64,000 bases of DNA. Source: an uncultured Pseudomonadota bacterium. GTDB lineage: Bacteria > Bdellovibrionota_C > UBA2361 > CALMIO01. Location of the stretch: NCBI GenBank assembly GCA_937864035.1, contig CALMIO010000001.1:37847-101846 (forward strand). Direction: 5' to 3'. A model generated the notes under the pieces. That model had not been told where the DNA came from and made no database searches. It saw only the letters and a list, made by a program, of their open reading frames with translations. The position numbers were made by a program, and so were the translations under genes. Position 1 is the first letter of the stretch. Every line of letters starts with the position of its first letter. This document shows, piece by piece, positions 1-8,729 of this stretch.

Positions 1-2
1 AT

Positions 3-1019
3 AGCCAAGTTGCTTTAGCCAATAATTCTTTTGAAATTTCAACAATCGCCGAACAAGAGATTTTAATTGATGCATTTTCGTCTTTGCAAACCAAATTGAA
101 AGATTTTTTGTTGAATGATTCAGCTAGTAAAACCTTATCTTTTGACAAGAGAGAAAAGTATAACGGAGCGCAAGCGATTTTAGAGAAGCAAGAGCTTGTC
201 GAAGATAAAAACACTTTGAGGGAAAAGACGACAACAGCAACTTTAGATCCGGTTGCTTTTGAAAAAGCTGATTTAGCAGATCTAATATTAAAAGAGTTGT
301 TTAACGAGCAGGCGGATCAATTAATTAGCGGTGCGGAAAAAGCTGATTTGAAAACTCCCATAACAACCGATCTTTCTTTTAGCAATAAAGATCCTAACGA
401 TAAATTTAGCAAGCTAGATAAGTTAAAAGAGATTTTGGTAGATATTCAGCCGGAATTTGAGAGATCTCGGAAATTTTCTGCTTTTCACTTAGATGATGAA
501 TCTTTGCAAAGATTATCGCTTGAACTTGCTGATGGTTATTTTAATAGAACCGCCGCCATGGCAAATGAGAGATCTTCTGATAATAGAAGTTTATTCACCT
601 CACAAACCGTTTCTCAAATATTAAAAGTCTTTGAAAGTGTTGGTTTTCGAGAGGGAAACAAACTTTCAAAGCTCGATCAATTTAATCGCAAAAAACTCTC
701 TCGTCGCCTAATTGCTCTGCTTAAAAAGCGAAGAGAGTTTCAAAAAATTCGAGAATTTATTTTAAGTATGCCACCAGCCGTTAAAAAATCTTCTTTTTAT
801 TTTGATTTATTAATTATGGAGATTGCTTTCGCAGCGATTGGAGATCGAGGGCGAGCTTGGTCGATGCTTCTAGAAAGCGGATTCTCTGCTGATGAGATTT
901 TAAAGCTTCTCGAACTTTCGCGCAAACTTCGCAAACAACAACTTTATTATGCAAATAAATTGCATAATAAAGAGGCTTTGAATTCCTCTAGTAATCGCCA
1001 ATTCGATCTTGCTCAATGA
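3..1019 (+). CDS. Hypothetical helical protein, 5' end cut by the window edge
   Basis: The frame is open from position 3 with no stop before the first in-window start-like codon (TTG at 84), so the gene almost certainly begins upstream of the window and only its C-terminal part (about 338 residues) is visible. The visible part is charged and predicted helical, without membrane segments; the last 150 residues are rich in Lys/Arg (motif KKLSRRLIALLKKRREFQ). I recognise no family. Its stop overlaps the start of the next gene (ATGA at 1016-1019), which suggests translational coupling in one operon with the four genes that follow. Confidence 0.7.
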   Translation, partial: SQVALANNSFEISTIAEQEILIDAFSSLQTKLKDFLLNDSASKTLSFDKREKYNGAQAILEKQELVEDKNTLREKTTTATLDPVAFEKADLADLILKELFNEQADQLISGAEKADLKTPITTDLSFSNKDPNDKFSKLDKLKEILVDIQPEFERSRKFSAFHLDDESLQRLSLELADGYFNRTAAMANERSSDNRSLFTSQTVSQILKVFESVGFREGNKLSKLDQFNRKKLSRRLIALLKKRREFQKIREFILSMPPAVKKSSFYFDLLIMEIAFAAIGDRGRAWSMLLESGFSADEILKLLELSRKLRKQQLYYANKLHNKEALNSSSNRQFDLAQ

Positions 1020-1315
1020 GTGAATTTTTTTGTTATAAATGTTTAGAGGAAGCAGGATTAGTGGAACGCGGCAAAGTTTCGCGACAAGCGCTTTGCCAAA
1101 AATGCGGAGCTTATCTCCGTTGTTGTTTAAATTGCGAAAATTACGATGAGTGTGTTTCAAATCAGTGTCGCGAGCCGCAGGCTGAGCTGATATCAGATAA
1201 ATCCTCGGGTAATTTTTGCGATTATTTCAAATTTAAAGCTGGTAGCCCTAAAAAAGGCTTAAATTTTGACAGAGATAGTTATAAAAAGAAGCTCGATGAT
1301 CTATTTAAAAAATAA
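1016..1315 (+). CDS. Small zinc-ribbon-like protein
   Basis: A 99-residue protein with Cys pairs FFCYKC and ALCQKC, followed by CCLNC, a run with CVSNQCREPQAE, and NFCDYF. The CxNC...NxCREPxAE...NFCDYF pattern is a recurring small metal-binding module that I recall from many bacterial hypothetical proteins. The spaced cysteines suggest zinc binding. The C-terminal 30 residues are basic and helical (KKLDDLFKK). It overlaps the preceding gene by four bases. Function is unknown; a structural or regulatory role alongside its neighbour is only an inference. Confidence 0.75.
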   Translation: MSEFFCYKCLEEAGLVERGKVSRQALCQKCGAYLRCCLNCENYDECVSNQCREPQAELISDKSSGNFCDYFKFKAGSPKKGLNFDRDSYKKKLDDLFKK

Positions 1316-1338
1316 ATATTTATGGTAAGCTTGACACC

Positions 1339-2013
1339 GTGAATACAGATAGATCAAACCGTGTTTCCGCTTTTTGGTTTATTGGCGAGCCGCATTTTTA
1401 TTCCGCGCTTTATATTGCTCCGCCCGCAACCGAACAGTTGTCAACCGAGTTGTCTTCTAGGGAGTTGAAACTGACGTTTTTTGATTGCGATGGCAGGCAG
1501 ATTAATAACTCTCTGCTGGAGCTTGAGCCTAAAGAGGGAATTGCTCTCGATCTCGCGCCATTTATTGACGAAGCCCGTTTGAATCGAGGTTTGCGCCACG
1601 GTATGTTGATGCTTGAATCATTAAGTGACTATTCGGCTGAAATCGTTTTACAGCAAAGCGCTTCGCCGCAAACTTCTTTTTGGCTGACCGTGACAAAAAC
1701 AGTGCCTCCAGAGTCCGGCATAATTTTTCCTGTCAATCTAGAAGGGAACTTGTTAAAAAAAATAGTTGTTCTGACAAATGTTGAAAATCAACAAATTGAA
1801 CTGGCAGCAAAACTTTTGGTTGGTAATCGCAAACCAGAGATAAACATAACTTTGCCGTCTAGGGGTTCGACGGTTATGACATTGGCTAATTTTCTGGAAC
1901 TAGTCGATGATGCTAGTTTTTTAAACGAGGAGTCTTGCAGGATCGGATACTTAAAGCTAACACTGAAAAATAAGGTGACGGTTTTGTACGATGTTTTGAC
2001 CTTGGAAGGTTAG
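1339..2013 (+). CDS. Hypothetical beta-rich protein
   Basis: A 224-residue protein starting at GTG (1339), 23 bases after the preceding stop. No signal peptide, membrane segment or cysteine cluster is obvious. The sequence alternates hydrophobic and polar residues in short strands (for example LKLTFFDCDGRQINNSLLEL), as expected for a beta-sandwich. Two bases separate it from the next gene, which has a similar strand-rich composition, so the two may be distant paralogues or partners. I do not recognise the family. Confidence 0.6.
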   Translation: MNTDRSNRVSAFWFIGEPHFYSALYIAPPATEQLSTELSSRELKLTFFDCDGRQINNSLLELEPKEGIALDLAPFIDEARLNRGLRHGMLMLESLSDYSAEIVLQQSASPQTSFWLTVTKTVPPESGIIFPVNLEGNLLKKIVVLTNVENQQIELAAKLLVGNRKPEINITLPSRGSTVMTLANFLELVDDASFLNEESCRIGYLKLTLKNKVTVLYDVLTLEG

Positions 2014-2015
2014 AT

Positions 2016-2867
2016 ATGAAGGATTATTCAAGTTGGCTCGGTTTTTTTGATCTGACAAGTTGTAGTCTTGAGGTTAGTGAGAGTAAAAATTTTGCTAAAC
2101 AAGCTTCCGGTCAAAATTTGACTTCCACCACAACCGCTGTCGTTGGGAATGAGTCTGGTTCGATTGCCAGTGGAGCCGTTTGGCGCGCTGGTCCAATTCT
2201 TCATCTCTGCCCGGTCTCTTCTGTTACTAGCGTGCCGCATCCAATAGAAGTTGATGTTGGTGTTTTTGGAGGTGGTATTGAAAAGCTAAAGCTGGCAGTT
2301 GAAGGTTTAAGACTTACTCAGCCGGATGGAATTTTATTGAATAAACTTTTTCCTATAGTTTTTGCCGAAGCCAAAGGTTTGATCGCGATTGAAGTTAATA
2401 TGCGAGTTGTTGGAGTTAGCGCCGATATCGATCCTAATGGGGTTTTTCTTGATTTTCCAACTGACCATGAAGAGCGTCAGCAGTATCAGCTTGCCTCTGA
2501 TGTTGATAATAATAAAAATTATGCAGAACAATTTACGGTAACAGCTGTTTGCTCCGAAAAAGTCGTCAGCTCGGTTGTGGCAATTAATCGTCACTATTCA
2601 TCTCTTTATATTTCAGTTTGGTCTGAATCTGCCGGAAAATCATCGCCGCGCGGAGAGATAATTCGCGAACAGATAGCGCCATGTTCTTTAAAGGAGATAA
2701 ATTTAGGGGAGGTTTTAGAGAAAATAGCTGGAGAAAAATCCGATAGTGTCTTTGATCTTCGTTTTATGCCGGCTAGATTTTCGATTAAGGGCGCCGAAGA
2801 TTGTTCCCTATATATGATACAAAGAACGCGCCGCGGCGGAAAGATCCTTTCGGTTGTCCAAATTTGA
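2016..2867 (+). CDS. Hypothetical beta-rich protein
   Basis: A 283-residue protein starting at ATG two bases after the previous stop. Like its neighbour it is rich in Val, Ser and Gly strands and lacks a signal peptide or transmembrane helix. It contains patches such as VDVGVFGGGIEKLKLAVEG and ends in a basic stretch (MIQRTRRGGKILSVVQI). No catalytic motif is visible. The compact spacing on both sides places it in the operon that opens at the left edge. Function unknown. Confidence 0.6.
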   Translation: MKDYSSWLGFFDLTSCSLEVSESKNFAKQASGQNLTSTTTAVVGNESGSIASGAVWRAGPILHLCPVSSVTSVPHPIEVDVGVFGGGIEKLKLAVEGLRLTQPDGILLNKLFPIVFAEAKGLIAIEVNMRVVGVSADIDPNGVFLDFPTDHEERQQYQLASDVDNNKNYAEQFTVTAVCSEKVVSSVVAINRHYSSLYISVWSESAGKSSPRGEIIREQIAPCSLKEINLGEVLEKIAGEKSDSVFDLRFMPARFSIKGAEDCSLYMIQRTRRGGKILSVVQI

Positions 2868-2870
2868 TCC

Positions 2871-3674
2871 GTGAAATATCTATTTTTTTCCCCTTATGCT
2901 CTTTTTTCTCCGGAAAGCGACCCGCTCTTGATTTTAGCTCGCAGTTTAGTAGAGAAAAAAAAAGATCTCTTGTGGCTAGTTTGTGATGGGGTATTTCAAC
3001 GTTGCTCTCGTAAAGAGCTCTGTACCGATCCAGCCGAATGTTTTGCCTGTGAACTTGAGGCTGGCAAGCTAGTTCGTTGGGGCTCACTTAAGTTTGTAAG
3101 CTTATCTGATTTTATTACAGCGGAGATAACTTGTTGGCTGAAGAAGTTAAGCAAGATCGAAAGACAAAAAGCTTACGAATTTTTTTGTCGCCGTAAATAT
3201 CAAGAAGCCGAATCTGATTCAGTTAATTATCAACAAGAAGATCTATTGCTCGGTGATTATAACGCCGATAAAGATCCGCTTGTTGAGTTGGCTCTACTTG
3301 CGGCTAGTTTGGGGTTAAAAATTGGCGATTCTTATCCTAAGCTTACACTACTGACTGTTAATTTTGATCTTTTGACAACAACTTTTTTGTCCTCTTTTAA
3401 ATATCCCAAAGAGACAGCGGCTTTTTTATCTGATCTTGGTTATCAAGTTTCCGTTAATAATAATAAAAAAGTGGTAAAAATTGTGGAGTGTTGTTTTAAT
3501 AATAGCTCTATTTCTACTGGTTCTAGCGGGGCTTTATTTACCTCTTGGCCTAGCGGCGAAATTTACGATTCGAAATTGATTATTAAAGACATTTTAAGTA
3601 AGCGAGCCGATCACGATCGTTGGCCTAAAGAAATTCGCGTTTTGCTTGATGGCATAGCTGAGTTCGTGGGATAG
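2871..3674 (+). CDS. Hypothetical protein with a Cys-containing N-terminal region
   Basis: A 267-residue protein starting at GTG three bases after the previous stop. Residues 1-65 carry the pattern CDGVFQRCSRKELC...CFAC after a hydrophobic strand (KYLFFSPYALF). A similar C-x-G-x(4)-C...C-x2-C arrangement occurs at the N-terminus of some capsular-polysaccharide and surface glycosyltransferase-like proteins, but those are usually much longer; here the second, nucleotide-sugar-binding half is absent. I would treat it as unknown, possibly a half-domain relative of that group. It is the last gene of the left-edge operon. Confidence 0.55.
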   Translation: MKYLFFSPYALFSPESDPLLILARSLVEKKKDLLWLVCDGVFQRCSRKELCTDPAECFACELEAGKLVRWGSLKFVSLSDFITAEITCWLKKLSKIERQKAYEFFCRRKYQEAESDSVNYQQEDLLLGDYNADKDPLVELALLAASLGLKIGDSYPKLTLLTVNFDLLTTTFLSSFKYPKETAAFLSDLGYQVSVNNNKKVVKIVECCFNNSSISTGSSGALFTSWPSGEIYDSKLIIKDILSKRADHDRWPKEIRVLLDGIAEFVG

Positions 3675-3859
3675 CCGAATTTTTATATCGCTAGAGCGTG
3701 CTTAAGCTAAAATCAATCTGCTGTTTATTTTTTTAATGAGTTTTTCTTGTCAGCTCAACTATCGCCAAAATCAGAATAAGAAGCGATGACAAACTAATGA
3801 CATAGTTCGTTTTTTCTAAGTTAAATTGATTTTTCCCGTATTTTAGGAGCTACTAAGGA

Positions 3860-3889
3860 TTGCTTCGAAATAATCATTAAAAATACTAT
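3860..3889 (+). promoter_or_regulatory. Candidate sigma-70-type promoter of the heme operon
   Basis: TTGCTT (3860-3865) and TACTAT (3884-3889) are separated by 18 bases. The predicted transcription start would fall about two bases before the hemC ATG at 3898, so the mRNA could be leaderless or nearly so; no Shine-Dalgarno sequence lies close to that ATG. An overlapping TATGAT at 3889-3894 is an alternative -10. Confidence 0.35.
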
Positions 3890-3897
3890 ATGATAAA

Positions 3898-5418
3898 ATG
3901 CGCATTCGAATAGGTTCTCGCCCAAGCCAATTGTCTAAACTGCAAGCCTTAGAGGTAGCTCGAGCTATTAACAACTCCTCTCTTGACTGCGATGTCTCTC
4001 ATTTTTTTAGAGACTCTAGCGGAGATTTAGATCAACTAACCAAGCTCTCGGAATTTCAGGGTAAGGGGGTTTTTACTAAAGATTTTCTTGAGTTTCTTGA
4101 AAGTGGAGAGATTGATTGCGTTGTCCACTCTTGGAAAGATCTGCCGATAGAGGAGAGAGGTTCGACCGAGATCGTTGCCACTTTAAAACGAGCTGATATT
4201 CGAGATGTCTTGTTGTTGAAAAGAAGCTTTGTCGAAGATCCTTTGCCAGTAAGGTCTAACTTAAATATTTTAACATCCTCTCCTCGGCGCGAATATAATC
4301 TTAGTAAATTTCTTCCCACATCTTTACCCGTGCAAGTTGGTAAAATAAATTTTGAATCTGTGCGAGGAAACGTAGAGACTAGAATCAAAAAACTTTTGGA
4401 ATGCGATCGAGCCGACGGTTTGGTTGTTGCCAAAGCGGCTCTAGATCGAATTCTACTCTCTTCAGATCAGGTTGCTCAGAACGCGAAAGAGTATATTCTA
4501 AGAGAAGCATTGCCGCGGCTTTTCCCAATTACTCTGCCGATTAGGGAGAATCCGGCGGCCGCTGCTCAAGGCTCTCTGGCAATTGAAGTTTTGCGGGAGC
4601 GTTCGGATTTAAAAGAAGCCTTAGAAAAAATAAATCATTCACAAACTTTCGCCGATGTTGCGGCTGAGCGCGAAATTTTAAAAAGCTATGGAGGAGGTTG
4701 TCATCAGAAAATTGGAGTAACCGTTATCTCTTTTGAATTTGGCCGCTTGATCTCTGTTCGTGGTTTGACGGATGACGGCCGCGAGCTAAACGAATGGCGA
4801 CTTGATAAGTTTTGCAAAATTCCAAAAGCGGCTTCGAGTCAGCAAGTTTGGCCGCCGCCGCTCGAAAGCGAAGAAAGAGAGTATTTTGAAAGGGAAGAAA
4901 TTAAAGTTTCTTTAAACTTTGATCAATCTTTGGGGATCGTCGTTAGTCGCTCAAATGCTTTGCCGCAAGATATCTGGATCAAACCGGGAACGATTATTTG
5001 GGTAGCAGGCGATGATAGTTGGCGCGAAATGGTTAAAAGAGGCGTTTGGGTTTCTGGTTCCAGCGAAGGTATTGGGCAGGATAGGCTTGGGCCTGGTAAA
5101 GGTTTATATGATTTTTTTGTTAATTCTTGGGTTAAATTGACTCATAAAGGAGGAAATGATTCGACTTTCGCGAAAGCAGTTGCTTCTTACGAACTTGTGC
5201 CCGCGCGACCGTTTCCAGTTTTGCCGGAAGTGACACACTACTATTGGAAAAGCGGATCGCTTTTCCTGCACGCGCTCAAATCAAATCCGGCGATAGTCAA
5301 TTGTTATCATGGTTGTGGTCCCGGGGAGAGTTATCAGATCATCAAAAGCAAATTAGCCGATCCTTTAAAACTAGGCGTTTTTTTGAATTTAGCAGATTTT
5401 TACGAGGAGATTTTATGA
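3898..5418 (+). CDS. hemC: Hydroxymethylbilane synthase with a C-terminal extension (possible HemD-like domain)
   Basis: Porphobilinogen deaminase joins four porphobilinogens into hydroxymethylbilane in the cytoplasm. Residues 1-290 carry the family motifs: RIGSRPSQLS at the N-terminus, VVHSWKDLP (75-83, with the catalytic Asp), TSSPRRE (126-132), SVRGNVETR (154-162), and the loop GGGCHQ with Cys268, which should hold the dipyrromethane cofactor. Typical HemC is about 310 residues; this one has 506. The extra 200 residues (VSRSNALP, WVAGDDSWREM, GVWVSGSSEGIG, YHGCGPG) look like a diverged uroporphyrinogen-III synthase-like domain. I infer a bifunctional HemC-HemD because the operon otherwise lacks hemD. 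It is the first gene of the operon and its stop overlaps hemB. Confidence 0.93.
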   Translation: MRIRIGSRPSQLSKLQALEVARAINNSSLDCDVSHFFRDSSGDLDQLTKLSEFQGKGVFTKDFLEFLESGEIDCVVHSWKDLPIEERGSTEIVATLKRADIRDVLLLKRSFVEDPLPVRSNLNILTSSPRREYNLSKFLPTSLPVQVGKINFESVRGNVETRIKKLLECDRADGLVVAKAALDRILLSSDQVAQNAKEYILREALPRLFPITLPIRENPAAAAQGSLAIEVLRERSDLKEALEKINHSQTFADVAAEREILKSYGGGCHQKIGVTVISFEFGRLISVRGLTDDGRELNEWRLDKFCKIPKAASSQQVWPPPLESEEREYFEREEIKVSLNFDQSLGIVVSRSNALPQDIWIKPGTIIWVAGDDSWREMVKRGVWVSGSSEGIGQDRLGPGKGLYDFFVNSWVKLTHKGGNDSTFAKAVASYELVPARPFPVLPEVTHYYWKSGSLFLHALKSNPAIVNCYHGCGPGESYQIIKSKLADPLKLGVFLNLADFYEEIL

Positions 5419-6386
5419 GTTTGCGGCGTTTGCAAAGATTAAGGCGCACTAAAGTAATACGAGACATGCTAAGCGACGTTGGTTTTTCCATGGAGCATTT
5501 GATTCAGCCTATTTTTGCAGTTGAAGGAATATCACAAGCCGAGCCAATTTTAGGATTAAAAGATAATTATAGATTGCCGGTTAATCAAGTTTTGGCGCAG
5601 ATTGAGAGTGATTACGAACGCGGGGTCAGAAATTTCCTATTGTTTCCAGTTCCCGCTAAAAAGATGGAGCGTAATTTTTCTGGCAAGTTTGCCGCCGATC
5701 TGATTAAAAAAGTTAAAGATAAATTCACCGATCAAATATCGATTTGGGTTGATATCTGCTTATGTTCTTATAATGTTGATGGTCATTGTTGTATTTATGA
5801 TCAAAATGGAGTTCATAATCTCTCAGCTTCTCTCCAAGAGCTTGCGAATCTTGCCAAAGAGTACGCTTTGAGCGGCGCTGATGGAGTTGCTCCAAGCGAC
5901 ATGAACGATGGCAGAACCGCGGTGATCCGTCAAACCCTGGATGAAGTTGGCCGCGACTGCGCGGCGATTATGAGCTATAGCGCTAAGTTTGCCAGTAATT
6001 TTTATGGACCATTTCGGAACGCTTGCGACAGCCCGCCACGATTTGGCGATCGCAAGCAGTATCAAATAGATGTTCGTTCGCGCCGCGACGCTTTAGCAAG
6101 CAGTCTTCGTTGTTATAACGAAGGAGCCGATCTGCTGATGGTAAAACCGGCGATGAGTTCGATTGATCTAATCGCGCCAATTAAAGAGAGCTCGGGTGCG
6201 GCTTGCGGCGCTTATCAAGTAAGCGGCGAGTTTGCAAGTTTAACTTTACTTAGCGATAATGGTTTAGTTGACTTCCAAGCGGCTTTGAAAGAGACTTTGT
6301 TGGTATTGAGAAGAGCTGGAGCCAATTTTATTATAACATATGGTGCGAGGCACGCGGCAGAAATCGGTTTGGCACCAAGTTTTTAA
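5415..6386 (+). CDS. hemB: Delta-aminolevulinic acid dehydratase (porphobilinogen synthase)
   Basis: Condenses two 5-aminolevulinate molecules into porphobilinogen. The 323-residue length fits the family. Schiff-base lysines are in SYSAKFAS (Lys191) and LMVKPAMS (Lys244); the metal-ligand region DICLCSYNVDGHCC has Cys115, Cys117 and Cys125, indicating the zinc-using type. The frame is open further upstream (a start at 5244 is possible), but ATG 5415 is chosen because the family N-terminus RLQRLRRTKVIRDM follows immediately, it overlaps the hemC stop as ATGA, and AGGAG lies at 5404-5408. Confidence 0.97.
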   Translation: MSLRRLQRLRRTKVIRDMLSDVGFSMEHLIQPIFAVEGISQAEPILGLKDNYRLPVNQVLAQIESDYERGVRNFLLFPVPAKKMERNFSGKFAADLIKKVKDKFTDQISIWVDICLCSYNVDGHCCIYDQNGVHNLSASLQELANLAKEYALSGADGVAPSDMNDGRTAVIRQTLDEVGRDCAAIMSYSAKFASNFYGPFRNACDSPPRFGDRKQYQIDVRSRRDALASSLRCYNEGADLLMVKPAMSSIDLIAPIKESSGAACGAYQVSGEFASLTLLSDNGLVDFQAALKETLLVLRRAGANFIITYGARHAAEIGLAPSF

Positions 6387-6395
6387 GATAAGTTT

Positions 6396-7616
6396 ATGAA
6401 ATTATCTTTTGAAGATATTTTTGCCCAGCATCTTGAGGTTCTTAAAAACGAGGGTCGCTACCGAATTTTTAGAGATATCTCTCGCGAACGCGGCAATTTT
6501 CCTTGTGCCTTGTTTCGTTATCAAGGAGATCGGAGCCAAGTTAAGGTTTGGTGCAGTAACGATTATTTAGCGATGGGCGAGAATCCAGTTGTTTTAGAGG
6601 CGATGCGCTCGGCTCTTGATCAATTTGGCGCCGGCGCCGGTGGTACTAGGAACATTTCCGGAACTCATGGTTTGATAGTGGATCTTGAAAAAGAGTTGGC
6701 GGATCTTCACCGTAAAGAAGCGGCATTGCTTTTTTCTTCCGGTTACGTTGCCAATGAAACGGCTTTGTCAGTTATTTTGAAATTATTGCCGAACGCTGTG
6801 GTTATTTCCGACAGCGAGAACCATGCTTCGATGATTGCTGGAATTCGCGCTAGTGGTGCCCAGAAAAAAATCATGGCGCACAACGATCCAGAAGATTTAA
6901 AAAAAATTCTGGCTGAAATTCCGCAGACTCAACCTATTGTGTTGGCGGTAGAATCTCTTTATTCAATGAGCGGCGAGTTTGGCAAGTTGAAAGAATTGAT
7001 AATGCTTGCCAAAGAAAGGGGCGCCTTTGTTTATGTTGATGAAACTCATGCGGTTGGAGTTTACGGCAAATCAGGAGGAGGTGTTTGCGAAGAGTTAGGT
7101 TTGCTGGATTTGGTTGATATGTTGCAAGGAGGGCTAGGTAAAGGATTTGGAGTGGTTGGGGGATTTGTGACCGGCAGTCGAAACGCGATTGACGCCATCA
7201 GAAGTTTTGGCGCGGGTTTTATATTTACAACCGCTTTACCACCGGTTATTGCCGCTGGAGCGCTAGCAAGTGTTCGCTATTTAAAATCAAGTTCTTTAGA
7301 GCGTCTAAAATTACAAGAGATATCAAGTTATCTTAAAAATTCTCTTGAAGGCGCCGGCTTTCCTTTGATCTCTAACAAGAGCCACATCACTCCGCTTGTT
7401 ATTGGCAATGCTAAATGTTGCAATGCAATCTCCGAAAGATTGCTCTTTGAAAATCGCATTTATATCCAACCGATTAACTATCCAACGGTGCCTAAAGGCA
7501 GTGAACGGCTTCGAATTACGCCATCTCCAAAACACACTTGCGAAGATGTTGAAGAGTTAAAATTGGCTTTAATTGGCCAATGGGAGAAGGCTCATCTTTC
7601 GCGAAAAGCCGCTTAA
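6396..7616 (+). CDS. hemA: 5-aminolevulinate synthase (C4 pathway)
   Basis: PLP-dependent alpha-oxoamine synthase making 5-aminolevulinate from glycine and succinyl-CoA. The 406-residue protein shows the ALAS-specific motifs WCSNDYLAMG (52-61), GAGAGGTRNISGTHG (78-92), SDSENHASMI and VDETHAVGVYG (214-224), and the PLP lysine in GGLGKGFGVVGG (Lys249). These distinguish it from BioF and Kbl relatives. The motif around the lysine is usually GTLGKAFG; here it is GGLGKGFG, a mild deviation. ALAS replaces the glutamyl-tRNA route, so this operon does not need hemL or glutamyl-tRNA reductase. It sits nine bases after hemB. Confidence 0.96.
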   Translation: MKLSFEDIFAQHLEVLKNEGRYRIFRDISRERGNFPCALFRYQGDRSQVKVWCSNDYLAMGENPVVLEAMRSALDQFGAGAGGTRNISGTHGLIVDLEKELADLHRKEAALLFSSGYVANETALSVILKLLPNAVVISDSENHASMIAGIRASGAQKKIMAHNDPEDLKKILAEIPQTQPIVLAVESLYSMSGEFGKLKELIMLAKERGAFVYVDETHAVGVYGKSGGGVCEELGLLDLVDMLQGGLGKGFGVVGGFVTGSRNAIDAIRSFGAGFIFTTALPPVIAAGALASVRYLKSSSLERLKLQEISSYLKNSLEGAGFPLISNKSHITPLVIGNAKCCNAISERLLFENRIYIQPINYPTVPKGSERLRITPSPKHTCEDVEELKLALIGQWEKAHLSRKAA

Positions 7617-7642
7617 TTTTTAACTTTGAAATTGGTAGCTCT

Positions 7643-8725
7643 ATGATTAGCAGAATTGGATGCGGCAGATCTACGACGGGAGTTGGAGTTTTGGTCGCCC
7701 AGCTTGGAACTCCATCAGCTCCAACAAAGTCCGCTTTGCGTCCCTATCTTAAAGAATTCTTAAGCGATCCGCGGGTCATTGAAAAACCAAAATTGTTTTG
7801 GTGGTTTATTTTGAATCTATTTATTTTAAACACTCGTCCCAAGAGATCAGCTCGGTTATATTCTCGGATTTGGACTAGCGAGGGATCTCCATTGTTGGTT
7901 ATTACTCGCCGTCAAACAGAACTTTTGAAAAATTCGCTTGCTAATAAGGGAATTTCGGTGCCAGTTGAATTTGGAATGCGTTACGGATCTCATTCGGTGG
8001 CTGAAGCAGTGGGCAGGCTGTTAAATCAAGGATGCGATCGAATTGTGCTTGTGCCGATGTATCCTCAGTATTCAGCCACTACCACCGCCTCTATTTATGA
8101 TGCTTTTTACGGCGAGATTCTTAAGCAAAGACGAGTTCCGGCCGTGCGGGTTGTAGCACCTTTTTATAACGATATCCTTTTTCAAGTCGCCCTTCGCTCG
8201 AGGATTGAAAATTATTTGAAGAGTAAAAATGATTCTCCGCCGGAAAGAATAATTCTTTCTTACCATGGCATTCCTCGATCCTACGTTGAGCGGGGAGATT
8301 CTTACTGTTGTCAATGCGCCGAGACGACAAAAATTATGTTAACTGGATTAAGTTATCCTAAAGAGCGGGTAATTCACACTTATCAATCCCGTTTTGGTCG
8401 CGATCCATGGCTTCAACCTTACACTGACGAAGTCATTGCGAAGTTGGCCCAGCAAGGAATAAAAAGAGTCGCGCTTTTTGCTCCCGGTTTCGTGGCTGAT
8501 TGCTTAGAAACGCTTGACGAACTTGGTAATGAAGCTCGCGAGCAATTTTTACACTTAGGCGGTGAGCGTTTAGATCTTATTCCATGCGTGAATGATTCGG
8601 TCGAATTTATCGAAGCGCTCACTTCTTTAACTTGTAAGGCTGGGGCAGATTGGTTTGCCGATAGTAATCAAGGGGTTTATTCGCTTCAGCCGTGTCCGGT
8701 TAAAACAGCTTTAAATATTAGTTAA
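7643..8725 (+). CDS. hemH: Ferrochelatase
   Basis: Inserts ferrous iron into protoporphyrin IX (protoheme ferrochelatase). Motifs: VAQLGTPSAP at the N-terminus, WTSEGSPL, PMYPQYSATTTAS, the catalytic-site SYHGIPRSY (His), TYQSRFGRDPWLQPYTD, and PGFVADCLETLDEL near the C-terminus. The frame opens at 7580 inside hemA, but ATG 7643 is preferred because the family homology begins right after it; this gives 360 residues, close to the usual 320-360. C-terminal cysteines are few, so an iron-sulfur cluster is not evident. Overlaps nothing; hemF starts five bases later. Confidence 0.95.
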   Translation: MISRIGCGRSTTGVGVLVAQLGTPSAPTKSALRPYLKEFLSDPRVIEKPKLFWWFILNLFILNTRPKRSARLYSRIWTSEGSPLLVITRRQTELLKNSLANKGISVPVEFGMRYGSHSVAEAVGRLLNQGCDRIVLVPMYPQYSATTTASIYDAFYGEILKQRRVPAVRVVAPFYNDILFQVALRSRIENYLKSKNDSPPERIILSYHGIPRSYVERGDSYCCQCAETTKIMLTGLSYPKERVIHTYQSRFGRDPWLQPYTDEVIAKLAQQGIKRVALFAPGFVADCLETLDELGNEAREQFLHLGGERLDLIPCVNDSVEFIEALTSLTCKAGADWFADSNQGVYSLQPCPVKTALNIS

Positions 8726-8729
8726 CCAA

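Noticed and set aside
5244..5414. Upstream extension of hemB
   Set aside because: It overlaps the hemC coding region and has no HemB homology; ATG 5415 has the ribosome-binding site.
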